Assembly (NCBI GenBank): GCA_027625915.1
Contig: JANTQA010000023.1
Location: forward strand, 2,294,001 to 2,358,000
DNA: 64,000 bases
Source: Anaeramoeba flamelloides
Taxonomy: Eukaryota > Metamonada > Anaeramoebidae
Reading direction: 5' to 3'
Shown: positions 14,001 through 23,672 of the stretch, in pieces
Position numbering within the stretch: position 1 is the first letter of the stretch
How the letters are laid out: each line of letters begins with the position of its first letter
The notes under the pieces: model-generated
The model's database searches: none
Seen by the model: the letters and a program-made list of their open reading frames with translations, nothing else
What the model was told of the DNA's origin: nothing
Made by a program: the position numbers and the translations under genes

Positions 14001-16391
14001 TGATCCAATTACTTATTTAAATAATACAAGTTCGTTAGTTATACTCCAGATAATTGGAAAAAAAATATTAACTAATTTTTTTAATTTCAAGAAATTTATT
14101 AAATTATTGTAAATAAAATAAAAGATCATTTTTTTCTGATCTTCAATGATTCAACATTTGATTTTTTTTTCTGGTATTTTTAAAATAAGATTAAATTTTA
14201 AATGTTATTTGTCCATATAAACTCATCGGAAATTACTAAAGGTTGAGATTTTCATTAAAATAAAAATGTTTGGCAAATTTTTCTTTTTCTTTTTTCATCT
14301 CCAAAAATTCGAACTGATAAGTGATCTGGATCTTTTTACCGAAAATTTATTGGGAAAAAAAAGAATTCTTTTAAGAGAAGTAAGTACATTTTACAAATTT
14401 TGAGTGCCACCGTTTATACGAAACTGAATTCTTCAAATCATTTCTTTAACCTAATACATTTATATTTTAATAAATTTGAGAGTTTAAGATATCCCAGTAC
14501 ACTATATTTACAAACCAATTAAAAAATGGAAATCAAAATAATGAAAAAAATAACCAAGATACAATAAATACAAATCATTTATTTCTTGATCTTATCTGTA
14601 AAATTTGATACAATTACTTCTTCTTGATTTGGTTTTATTTTTAATTCTTCATGGAAATACTTTTTGTTTGGAATATTGTTGAGAAACAAATTACTTTTTA
14701 TTTCGAAAGAATTTCCAAAATGAATTTAAAAATCCTATTTTCATTTAATTCATCTAATTCTAGTTTTGTTTCAGAAAATGTGATATTTTTTCAATTCTTC
14801 TTCAGAAATAAAGATTTATTGAATGGATTAATTTTGATTTGATAATTATTTATTTTACATTAAATAGAGAACTCAAAATAATTCGGGATTTGATTGAAAT
14901 TTTTTCTTGAATTTTTCTTTTATTTTGGGTTTGAATCTTTTGTAACTGTTTTATGATTTCGAGAATTCAACTCCTTTATTTTAATTTTTGAAATAGTACC
15001 CTTTGTATTGGCTTTGTTTGATTAAAATATTTGAAAATTGAATTTTGAAAATATATTTGTAAAAAAATATTTTGTTAAATAAATAATAAATAGTAATGGG
15101 GCGAGAAATCCAAGGTAATGACTTGTTTGTTGTTCAGACAAATTAAGAAGAAAAAGAAATCAAATCTTCGAAAATAGGCTTTTTTCGATTTTTTTTTTTT
15201 CATTTTTGATTTCAACAAATTTATTTGGAATGGTGATCTTTCGTGTTTGGTCTTCTAAAAGAAAATATTGTGTTTCAAATATAAACCTTCTCGAGTCTTT
15301 ATTTTTTGTTTCTTCTATGATTAATTTCACTCATTTCCCATAAACACATTTCTCGATCCAAAACCTTATTTAATAAAATCAAAAAATTTCATACAAATAA
15401 ATGTTTCAAAAAATAGAAAAATTTTCGATTTAACTCTGATTTACTTTAGGTTTGTATTTCTTTTCACCAATAAAACAGTAGCGAAAGGTTTTTTGGTTTC
15501 AAAGTTTAAATATCCCTTGAAACTCAAAAAAATCTTTTTTAGGCAAGTTTGTTGCAATTATTTTTGTTAAATTGTTGTAAAAATGTTAAAATGCACCTCC
15601 TTGCTTCAAAACGATAATTCATTTTTCTAAAGTTGACAAATGAGTTTTTTTTATCAAGTTTAATTCTGTTCTTGTAAAATAATTACTCTACTGGTATTTG
15701 AATTTTAAATGGGAAAGATTTTCACTTCCTTTTCCATTTCCTATTTCAAACAAAGTTACAAATTACTACCTACTTCATTGAGTGCTTTATTTATAAAAAA
15801 GGAATCTAGAAAATGAAGTGAAAATTCTTGCCCATATATAATTCAAATAGCAGTATTACCTTTGAGAAAAATAAAAAAGAGTTTATAATCCCTCCCAACG
15901 ACACTGTAACTTTGTAAAATAAGATTACTTTTCAATTGGTTTTTTTTAGCTTGGTTGTATTTAATTGTGGAGTACGAAGGTTTAAAAAAATGGAAAATGA
16001 TTTTAAATTTTTTTGAATTTAGCAGTAAAAGTTATTCACCAATTTTTTCAATGTTGAATTTTGTTAGTGGGAGAAACAAAAGGAGTCTTAACTGTTTTCC
16101 ATTTCAAAAATAGTAGAATTCGAAAAAAAAAAAAGAAGAGCTTGTGAAGAAAAAGAAAGGTTTTTTTTTTGATTTCTTGCTTTTGGAAAATTATTTTGAA
16201 AGAAAAAGCAAAACAATTACTTGGAAATCTAAGATCTCTATTTTTAAAAAGCCACCTTTCTGAAAGCCAAAATAATCAATAAAATATCCAAATCTATGAT
16301 CTCTCTCTACAGTAAGATCTTTAATGCGGCAATCCACAGCAAGGATTAAAAAACAAAAAGAAAGAATTCCAATCGCATTTTTATGAGGCAT
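8072..16391 (-). CDS. GPR107/GPR108-like seven-TM Golgi protein, three exons
   Basis: Exons (minus): 16391-16221, 12726-12170 and 8789-8072; phases agree and give 481 residues. Exon 1 starts at ATG 16391 with a signal peptide (hydrophobic ILSFCFLILA, cut near residue 21) followed by RIKDL and the family block YFGFQKGGFLKIEI. Exon 2 carries the lumenal domain with EEGLYGLYFRNC (residues 124-135) and the first TM segments from about residue 165. The exon 2/3 join gives YYFFATCKGILF, matching YYITHLLKGALLF of human GPR107. Exon 3 has GTGYSSIK, KKIFMFVIPLQ, DGKQAKNLQKL, YIYFTRI and GYKFRP, then an acidic tail. Donors are GTAATT and GTAAGA; acceptors are TTCAG and AATAG. The lumenal domain is shorter than the human one. 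Members of the GOST/Lung-7TM family sit in Golgi and endosomal membranes and act in trafficking. The open frame continuing above 8789 is intron. Confidence 0.93.
10262..10819. repeat. inverted-repeat element with GGGGCCC ends
   Basis: The left end is TCCAGTCAAAGGGGCCCAG; the right end, reversed, is CTCCATTTCACTCAAAGGGG. A further left-type copy of the end motif lies at 9088 and an internal variant (CTCCAATGAAAAGGGCCC) at 10628. GC-rich heptamers are rare in this window, so their clustering in one intron suggests a small transposon family with at least two insertions. Which ends belong together is not settled. Confidence 0.45.
11370..11770. repeat. degenerate T-rich minisatellite
   Basis: A unit of roughly 55-70 bases built from 'GAAATTGAGATCC' followed by a long T tract and GTTTGAATTTTTG recurs about six times with drift (near 11400, 11450, 11530, 11575, 11680 and 11730). 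It lies wholly in intron 2 of the GPR107-like gene. Confidence 0.5.
13260..15830. repeat. dispersed repeat, interrupted copy
   Basis: Matches 51790-53050 over most of its length: AGTAAATTTAATA.CAAATT near 13280 and 51843, TTTACTTTTAATACTATTTTC-type text near 13370 and 51930, and TTTCTCTAAAGTTGATAAATGAG near 15622 and 52933. The match breaks exactly at TTAA (14371) and resumes after about 15600, where the TTAA element is inserted. No coding capacity is seen. Confidence 0.6.
14375..15600 (+). mobile_element. TTAA-inserted non-autonomous element, 1.2 kb
   Basis: Begins after TTAA (14371-14374) with GAGAAGTAAGTACATTTTAC and ends AAAATGCACCTCC, imperfect inverted repeats. An inner inverted block GAGTGCCACC faces a GAAACTCAAAAAAATC relic near 15520. 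It aligns with 31624-32829 throughout; for example ATGTGATATTTTTTCAATTC is identical in both. The homologous repeat at 51790-53050 lacks it (empty site). Short open frames inside are not conserved between copies, so it is non-coding. TTAA target choice suggests mobilisation by a piggyBac-type transposase, which is not in this window. Confidence 0.65.
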
Positions 16392-17350
16392 TTTGATAAA
16401 GGCTTGAAAAACACAATTCTGGTTTGTTATGTGGAAAAAGAAAAATAAAAAAAATAATTACAAATACAAATGGAATAACTGACTGAATCTAATTTTGGAT
16501 TCAAGCCAAAGAAGAAAATCCATAAGATTGTTAGTTCACAGAAGTAGTTTCTGTGGTTGACAGGAAAAATACTTGAGAAACATTCCTATTTGGAAAACTT
16601 AAATTTTCTGAAAGTTACCCAAAATCCTTTTTGTTGCAAACTTATTCTATTGAAGAAGGGTGATAAAAATGCTCAACATAAGAGAAGAATTCTTTAACTA
16701 TTAAATAACCCCAGAATTACGAACTAATTGGCCAATAAAGAATACAATTATCTCATCTGAAAAATTTTCTTATTTTGATTGTAATTTCCCTGTGTTTGCA
16801 CACCGAAATACTTTTCAAAAATAAAAAGAAAAAACTTAGTTCCAGATTAAAATTGATGTAATTACTTTTATTAAACGGGGGGCAAGAAATAAAATCGTTA
16901 ACTATTTATTTTCAGTTTTTTTAATACTTTTGTTGTTCATCAGAAAAAAAGTAATCAAAACTTTTTGTTTGCTTTGAGAAAAACAAATGTAAACAGTGTA
17001 ATTTTCTTTTTATCGAGTTATTTTCCAAAAAAAACAAATAATAAACTCTACATGGAATTTCCTCTCGAAAAAAGGTAGAATTGATTTATTTCTCAATGAA
17101 ACTTTTGAAAATTTATCTTTTATCTTAAATTAATAAGGTAGAAGCGAATTTAATCTGGAAAATTTTCCAAATCAATTGAATTTGTGGAACCATTATATTT
17201 TTGGGACCAATAATTAGAATGCTTACTTTTTTGAGTTGAAAAATATTCTTTAATAATTTTTTACTAGTATTTGAATTTTTGAATAGAAAAAAAAAATTCA
17301 CTTCCTTTTCCTATTTTTTCTTTCCTAAATGGAGTTAACGAAGAAGTAGG
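16392..17350. promoter_or_regulatory. divergent intergenic region
   Basis: It separates the start of the minus-strand GPR107-like gene (16391) from the plus-strand exon at 17351, so it should hold both promoters. I cannot pick a specific promoter element. Its last 120 bases repeat text found near 15690 and 63866 (TTTGAATTTT.AAT.G..A followed by TTCACTTCCTTTTCC), so part of it is repeat-derived. Confidence 0.35.
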
Positions 17351-17578
17351 ATGGAATTTTTGCGTTGTTTGAAAAAGGAAATTGAAAATGATGTAAAAAA
17401 AATTTACAGATTAGATTTCAAATACGAGTCGTCAGCCATCCCCCAGATTTGTTTAACCTGTGTTTCAAAATATAAACAGTCTTTTTTGATGATGATCTCA
17501 AGAGTAAATGATCAAATAAAACAACAACGAAAAGAAGTAGACACCGTAGATGTTATATATGTTTCTATTATTTTTTAA
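17351..17578 (+). CDS. uncharacterised small protein or first exon
   Basis: An ATG-initiated frame of 75 codons with protein-like composition (MEFLRCLKKEIENDVKKIY at the start; a Cys pair ICLTCVSKYKQ; then an amphipathic stretch SRVNDQIKQQRKE). The last ten codons are A/T-rich and hydrophobic, and ACC|GTAGATG at about 17549 could be a donor, so it may be the first exon of a longer gene whose next exon lies beyond the repeats. The Cys plus helix pattern loosely recalls small mitochondrial intermembrane-space proteins of the MIX23 kind, but this is only a guess. It lies head to head with the GPR107-like gene. Confidence 0.4.
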   Translation: MEFLRCLKKEIENDVKKIYRLDFKYESSAIPQICLTCVSKYKQSFLMMISRVNDQIKQQRKEVDTVDVIYVSIIF

Positions 17579-17706
17579 ACAAATTCTATTAATGAAGGAT
17601 CAAAACAAGAAAGATAATTTTTCAGAAAATTTTTTTCTTTTTAAAATACCAATGACTTTTAATAATGATAAAAAATTATGAATAAATTATTATCAATTTC
17701 AATTTA

Positions 17707-18398
17707 TAGAGTGATCAATATAATATGCACCGAACAACTATAAGCCGTGTTTCAAAATATAATCTGTGCTTTTTTTTTCTTTTTTAAAGTCAACCTCTAA
17801 TTTACTACCCAATAGGATACAAAAATTCGAATCAATTTTGAAGATAAACATCCCGATATTTTCAGTAAAATTTTAAATGATGAAGGCAATCAATTGAAAA
17901 TTTTTAGTAATTTTGATCAATTAATTTTGAAATTTTTTGTTTTTTTGATAACAACAATTTTCATAAATATTTAACCCATTTTTTGAGATAAATTTTCCAA
18001 TTTGATCCTTTATTTTTGGAATTTCTTTATAAATAACACACATTTAAGAAACCACTACCATGTTTATTTAGGGATTATTGTTGTTTTCTTTGGTCTTTTG
18101 GTCATGAAGTCTTCTATACAGTCGGTTTCACTTTTAAGAAACAAACTACTAACAAAATTTAAGGTACAACAAAATCTCAAATTAATGCACATTTTTTGGG
18201 AATTGTTTTTTTTTTTTTTTCGTTTTATACAAATTATTTTACTAGAATTTGAATTATGTGCTTTAATTTGAGACTTTTTAAGTGCCTTAAATTTGTTGGT
18301 AGTTTGTGTCTTAAAAATTGAACCAACTGTAACAAAAAAATATGCTTTTTATTTTGAAACACTTCTTAATTTTTTTTACATATTTTATTTTGACTATA
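17707..18398. mobile_element. TIR element (TATAG-GTGATCA family), copy 1
   Basis: Ends are TATAGAGTGATCAATATAAT and, reversed, TATAGTCAAAATAAAATATG. An inner inverted block GTGTTTCAAAATA appears at both ends. Interior text such as TAATTTACTACCCAA, GAATCAATTTTGAAGAT and TGATCCTTTATTTT is shared with 19183-19850, and parts with 27650-27900 and 29095-29340. It is non-coding and carries a nested MITE at 18119-18329. Confidence 0.6.
18119..18329. mobile_element. CAGTCAG MITE, nested, with TA target duplication
   Basis: A near-palindromic 211-bp element with ends CAGTCGGTTTCACTTTTAAG and its approximate reverse (CAACTG end), flanked by TA on both sides. The related repeat at 19183-19850 has the uninterrupted site TCTTCTATAACAAAAAAA near 19763, which is this locus without the insert. 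This fixes the ends and the TA duplication, typical of Tc1/mariner MITEs. Confidence 0.8.
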
Positions 18399-19099
18399 GT
18401 AATTTAAAATTTTCTTTAAATATCAGGAGATTATCTTCAAATTTGATTTGAATATATCTATACAATTAAATTAATCAATTCAATCTTAAATTAGGAGATT
18501 TCCTTTAAAAATAACTTCAGAAAACTTTTAATGATGTCAATTTATATAAACCCCAATTCAAAATTTTTAACACACCAAAATTCGATTTGTTAAAAAAAAA
18601 TCTTATTTAATCAATTTTCAAATAAATTTCAAATTAGAACAATTCATTAATTGAAATTTTAACAATTTTTATAAATTCATAAAACAAAAAAATAAATAAT
18701 GATCAATACAAATAAATTATCAGTGTCTTCTAAATTTTGGAGATGGGTTAAATAAAAAAAGACTATGGTATATTTTTTTAAATTCTATTAGGAATATTGA
18801 TTGATCAAATGGTTAGATAACATCAACTAATTTTATTGTAGTACTTTTTTTTTTGAACAATTCAACTTTATCAGTATATCAATTGTTTGAAAAAAATATT
18901 GATCTCACGACAAAAGTTATGTAATTCTAAAAAAAGAATGAAAACTAATAACAAAAAGATTAAAAAATGATTTTCAATTTTGTACAAAAATCAAAATATA
19001 ATTTAATTTGAAATGAAATTGTATTATCGGGATTATTTGTGCCGTTTTAACTGTATGTAAAATATTGGATTTATGTTTAATAACAGTTTAATATTCAAT

Positions 19100-20241
19100 A
19101 AAATACTTCACCTGAAAATAATCTCAGACAAGATTTTTAATTGTTCTTATTTAGGAAAATTTAAAAATATAATTTCTTTAATTTACAGTGATCACAATAA
19201 TCAGTGCATAGCGACTATAGCTCAAGTTTCAAAATTTAATCAGTGCTTTTTTTTCAACTTGTTCCAAGAAAACATCTAATTTACTACCCAAAGTATAGCT
19301 ACACGTGAATCAATTTTGAAGATTAACATCCTTGATATTTTCAGTAAAATTTAAATTATGAATGTAATTTGTTCAATTTTTTTCGTAATATTCACAATTT
19401 TTTTGATGTCTAGTATTTTTTTGATGGGCAAATACTTCTATCACATCATTTACTCTGTTTTTTTTTTGATATAAATTTTCCATTTTGATCCTTTATTTTA
19501 AGAATTTCTTGTTAAGGGACTAGTCTCTATTAATTTTTTTTTGACCAATAACTAAAGAAGGGTCCCATATCCAGAAATATATTTAATATATGAAAATAAA
19601 CAGGTTTTTCAAATCACAGTAATTGGAAAAAAAATTTCTCAATCTCTATTTAATTTAGGCAAAAAAAAATTATTAGAGATTAGTCTTATAAATAATTAAA
19701 CCTCAAGAAACCAATACATTATTTAATTATCAGTTTATTATTGGTTTCTTTGTTCGGTTGAGGTATAGGTCTTCTATAACAAAAAAAAGCGCACTTATTA
19801 TTTGGAAACACCGATTAAACTTTTTGGCACGCTTTATTTTGATAACAATATCATAAAATCCTTTTTTTAAGAATCAAAATTTTTAAAATTATAACTCACC
19901 CGCTTATTCGAATGATGATAAATTAAATACGACTTGTTCAAAACAATATTCATTCAATCAAAAACAATAATAAAAATTATCCTTGACCAAATTCTACAAA
20001 CCTCTATAAAACTTGATTGTTTTTCAAAAAAAGTTGATCTACTTTGGCTATCAAACGAATTCATAAGTATTCAAGAGACACACCACTTTAATGAACTTTA
20101 GGATGGTTTATTACTTAGTTAATAAAAAATTTGTTTATTTATAAAAAGGATTTGATTGATAAAAAATGAAATTACATATCAATTTTATTAATATTCACAA
20201 TTAAAAATATTGTCCGAGAATATTTTCAGGTGAAGTATTTT
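19100..20241. mobile_element. TIR element of the ACAAGATTTTTAATTG family, interrupted copy
   Basis: Left end AAATACTTCACCTGAAAATA and right end its reverse (TATTTTCAGGTGAAGTATTT), followed inward by ACAAGATTTTTAATTGT. The interior after 19851 (AACTTGATTGTTTTTCAAAAA, TTTATTACTTAGTT) matches the uninterrupted copies at 59992-60494 and 63354-63857. The middle is split by the element at 19183-19850. Confidence 0.65.
19183..19850. mobile_element. TIR element (TATAG-GTGATCA family), copy 2, nested
   Basis: Starts TACAGTGATCACAATAATCA and ends near TTATTTTGATAACAATAT. It aligns with copy 1 at 17707-18398 and sits inside the element at 19100-20241. It preserves the empty site for the CAGTCAG MITE. 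Confidence 0.6.
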
Positions 20242-20389
20242 TTTGAAGATTTATCCAAGTTTGTCAACAAGTTGTTTATTTTCCAAAGAGTTTATCGCAC
20301 GTTCAAACTCTAAAATTGAAATTAAAGGAAATAATTCTATTTTAATTCATTTTTTTCAAACTCTTTGATTCTCTTCTTAAAGTTACAAA

Positions 20390-22378
20390 ATGGAAATTGA
20401 AATTAAATATAGATTACAAGAATCAGGATACACAAAATTATGTTCCATCCTTGGTGATCCAATTGAAATCCAAAAACAAATCAACCATTACTATCTTATG
20501 AAAAACAAGAAAGGAGAAGAATTATCAGGAGTTGCAAGATTAAGGTTTTTTTTGGATCGATGTGTTTTTACTTTTAAGGAGAACCACGTACTAAAAGATG
20601 GGATCGCAACATGTGGAGAACAGGAGTGTGATCTAAACCCTGAAAAAGCACAGCCGTTTGTTGGAGTTGAAAACAATTCCGATTTTTTTACGCAATTTGC
20701 AGGATGCAGTGTCTGCAAATTTCTTCAGAAGAAATACCAACCTTCGACAATTAATTATATTGGAAAGATTAATAACCATAGATCTGTTTATAATTGGAAT
20801 GAATTTCATTTAGAAATTGACAAAACAACTTATGAATTTGGTACAGCATATGAAATTGAGCTTGAGGTTAACGCACAAAGAGGATCCGAATTACTAAATA
20901 AGACAAAGGAAAAATTGTAAGTTTTTCGAGTATTCCTTCTTGCTTTCGGCAATTTCTTATTTTTTTTCTTCCGAGATATATTTTTCAAAAAAAGAATACA
21001 GCAAAACAAACAAAACGATTAACCCTTCCTCTTTTTTTTTTTTGAGATATCCGTGAAAACCACATCAACTATACCCTTTTTTCTCTCTAATTGATGAATA
21101 TTTGATTATTAAATGGTATAACAATTTTCCCTTCACCTGAGAAATAAATGAGATGAATGTCAGGCTACTTTTGAAGGAAACTTTTATGAAAATAAAATGA
21201 AATTTGATTGAAAAGCAATTGAATTTTTTAATGAAATTTCATGAATGGTAATTGAAATGCTCAATGGTAGTTACCATGAAATTTCAAGGAAATTTTTATT
21301 GAAAATTTTTGAAATATAAAAGAAAGATATACAGAAAATGAAAAGAAAAATAAATGAAAAATATATGAAATTTCAAAGATTATCAACAGGAAAATCAAAG
21401 AAAAATTTGAAAAAATTCAAATCGTAAAATTATTGGTTTATATCTACCCCTTTTACTCCAAAAAGGACAATATTAGCCGTATTGTCCTTTTTACCTCATT
21501 TTTTAAAAAAAAATTAATAAATTGAGTAAAGTGTCTTTAAAATGACACTCTATGGTTGATAAGTAAGTTATCTCCTCACATTTTTCAATATTTTCCCTTT
21601 CACAAAAAAAAAAATTATAAATATTAGTCATATTTTCCCTCGTCTTCGACTCTGTGAAAATATACAACATATATTTCCTTGGCCTGTAACCTTCCAAACA
21701 ATACATAAATATTTAAATTTTTTATTTTGTAAAAGGGAAAATATTGAAAAATAAAAAGGAGATAACCCACACAAATTTAGAGAAATTTCAAAGGAGATTT
21801 ATTTTTTTAATTATTTCATGGACAAAAAAAGAATAAATATACCCATAAATAGGGAAAAAAGAAAAGAAAAACAAAAAAGTAATTGATATTAATAGAAATG
21901 TAACAATAAAAAAAGTTTTAAGATAGAATCATCATAAAGTCTTCTTGAGCCATTGTTTCCTAAATTTTTTGTTTCTTGAAATGAGCAAATTTAAATTAAA
22001 CATGGTCTTTCTATTTATTATATTTTATTTTGGACTTTAGCAGCCCTTTTTTATTTTTAGCTATTTTTTGTTGTTGTTAGAAAAAGAAAAAAGAAAAAAT
22101 GAAAACTAATTTGAAATTGAATTAAGCCAAATTTTTATTCTGTATTTAACCCAAATCCAACAAAAAAACAAATCCCATAAAGAAAAAGCAAAAATATAAA
22201 AAATAGAAATTAAATTTTTTTCCTCTATACTAATAGGAAAACTGAATCACCATTGAATATTAATGAATGGTTTGTATTAATTGTAATCATATATGAAGAT
22301 GAAAAATTATTTTTCCAATTAATAAAAATGCCGACTTTTATACAGCGGTTAAATGTCTTTATTAAGAGTGTGAAGTGA
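20390..22378 (+). CDS. CYTH-domain triphosphate tunnel metalloenzyme
   Basis: Exon 1 is 20390-20916 (175 codons plus two bases), then donor GTAAGT. The protein opens MEIEIKYRL, the ExExK signature of the CYTH/TTM fold (E2, E4, K6). Further tunnel residues are R50 and R52 (ARLRF), K63, E77/E79, R131 and the acidic pairs in LEIDKTTYEFGTAYEIELEV (141-160), which closely resembles plant TTM3 (LEVDETKYDFGNCYEIECE). Such enzymes hydrolyse tripolyphosphate or organic triphosphates with a divalent metal. The usual C-terminal segment is missing from exon 1. A phase-compatible candidate last exon lies at 22237-22378 (acceptor CTAATAG, ending in TGA), but it does not clearly show the family's C-terminal motif, so the 3' end is tentative. 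The exon 1 assignment is firm. Confidence 0.8.
21460..21492. repeat. 13-bp stem hairpin
   Basis: AAAAAGGACAATA and its exact reverse complement TATTGTCCTTTTT are separated by seven bases. It could be a MITE relic or an RNA stem-loop in the CYTH transcript. Confidence 0.7.
21567..21766. mobile_element. 200-bp inverted-repeat MITE
   Basis: The left arm GTTATCTCCTC...TTTTTCAATATTTTCCCTTT pairs with the right arm AAAGGGAAAATATTGAAAAA...GGAGATAAC; arms are about 38 bases. It is non-coding. Target duplication is not resolved. Confidence 0.65.
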
Positions 22379-23340
22379 TTTTAGATCCATGAACGCACTT
22401 GGATAGTTTGAAGATGTGATAAAAAAAATGGATATTTCCAAGGATTATAATGATAACGGTACACAAATTTCAAAGAAAAGACCATTTAATAATTTTCATT
22501 GAAATTTTGAGGAATATTGAAAAGCTATTCATCAAAATCTCATTAAACAGAATTTCAACAAAATTCATCAAAGGAAATTTAAAAGGAAATATTATTTAAA
22601 TTTCAAATCCCAATTTTTTTTTATGAAATAGATTGAAATTTAATGGAAAATTCAATGATTTCGTATATATTTATACTCGTGTGTTGGAAAGTAGTTCTTA
22701 AAATAAAAATTGAGATTACGATTTACAGTTTTTTTAGATAATTAAAGAGAAACCAATTTTTTAATTTGAGTATAGTTAGGTTTTAGATACTTTTTTGATT
22801 TCAAATGTCTTAATTTTTTTTCGAAGCAATTAAGACATTTAAAATCAAATGAGAAAAGATCTTTCCCTTTTTTTATCCTTATTTTCTTGAACAATTTTTT
22901 TGATGCAAAAAAAAAAAAAAAAAAGAAAAAAGAACTCGTAAATGATCTATTTTATTTCTAAACATTTAGGTTTTCATGTAAGTATTAAAACATTTCAAAG
23001 TTATTCACAAGATGTTCTTTGAAAAAAGATAAACAAGTATGAAATAAATACATTTACTTTTTTTAAAAATTCCCATTTTCCACTGTTTGTGTTACATTTC
23101 GACAATTAAAACTGTTAAATATAAACCCCACTCCAAAAATTTGGACACACCCAAAATCAAAAATAGGGAAAAAAAAAAGACTCAATTTATTATATTTTTT
23201 CTAAACCTAATATAAAATCACATTTAATTTGCATAGTATTAATGTTTTTATAAGTAATCCTTTTTATCCAAATAAAAGAAAAAAAATAAAAAGAAAAAAT
23301 AAAAAATTGGTGTCTCCAAAATGATGAAAAGAGCCTAACA

Positions 23341-23672
23341 AAAAATTGTATTGGTTTATTGTTAATGGTTAGATGAAACTTCATCTAATCTGTTAAAGAG
23401 AGAATTTTGAAGTGACTAAATTTGAGACTTCTAATTCAAAGAGTATCTAATAGATACAGTCATCAGAAGTATTTGAATCTTAATTTGGTTTTCTAAAACA
23501 AGAAAGAAAAAATTGTATTGGATTTATTGTTAATGGTTAGATGAAACTTCATCTAATCTGTTAAAGAGAGAATTTTGAAGTGACTGGATTTGAGACTTCT
23601 AATTCAAAAGTATCTAACAAATACAGTCATCAGAAGTATTTGAATCTTAATTTAGTTTTCTAAAAAAAAAGA
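23341..23672. repeat. tandem duplication of the LINE 3' end
   Basis: Two units (about 23341-23505 and 23509-23672) are nearly identical, sharing GTTAATGGTTAGATGAAACT and GAGACTTCTAATTCAAA. Each begins with AAAAATTGTATTGG, the sequence that is also the target duplication. This fits a second, very short insertion of the same LINE family into the duplication of the first. Confidence 0.75.

Larger units (their letters stand above)
12727..16220. other. intron 1 of the GPR107-like gene
   Basis: A 3494-bp intron separating the signal-peptide exon from the rest of the gene. It consists largely of a dispersed repeat (about 13260-14370, continuing at 15601) into which the 1.2-kb TTAA element at 14375-15600 has inserted. 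Confidence 0.75.
17579..20389. other. repeat-filled interval
   Basis: Almost entirely transposon-derived: the elements at 17707-18398 and 19183-19850, the nested CAGTCAG MITE at 18119-18329 and the host element at 19100-20241. No coding exon is recognised between them. Confidence 0.6.
20917..22236. other. likely intron of the CYTH gene
   Basis: If the candidate exon at 22237 is real, this is a 1320-bp intron. It contains a 200-bp inverted-repeat element (21567-21766), a hairpin (21460-21492) and a degenerate GAAATTT-rich stretch (21180-21420) that recurs at 22460-22650. Confidence 0.35.

Noticed and set aside
14651-14842. 63-codon ORF
   Set aside because: Same TTAA element family; not conserved in the other copy, so chance.
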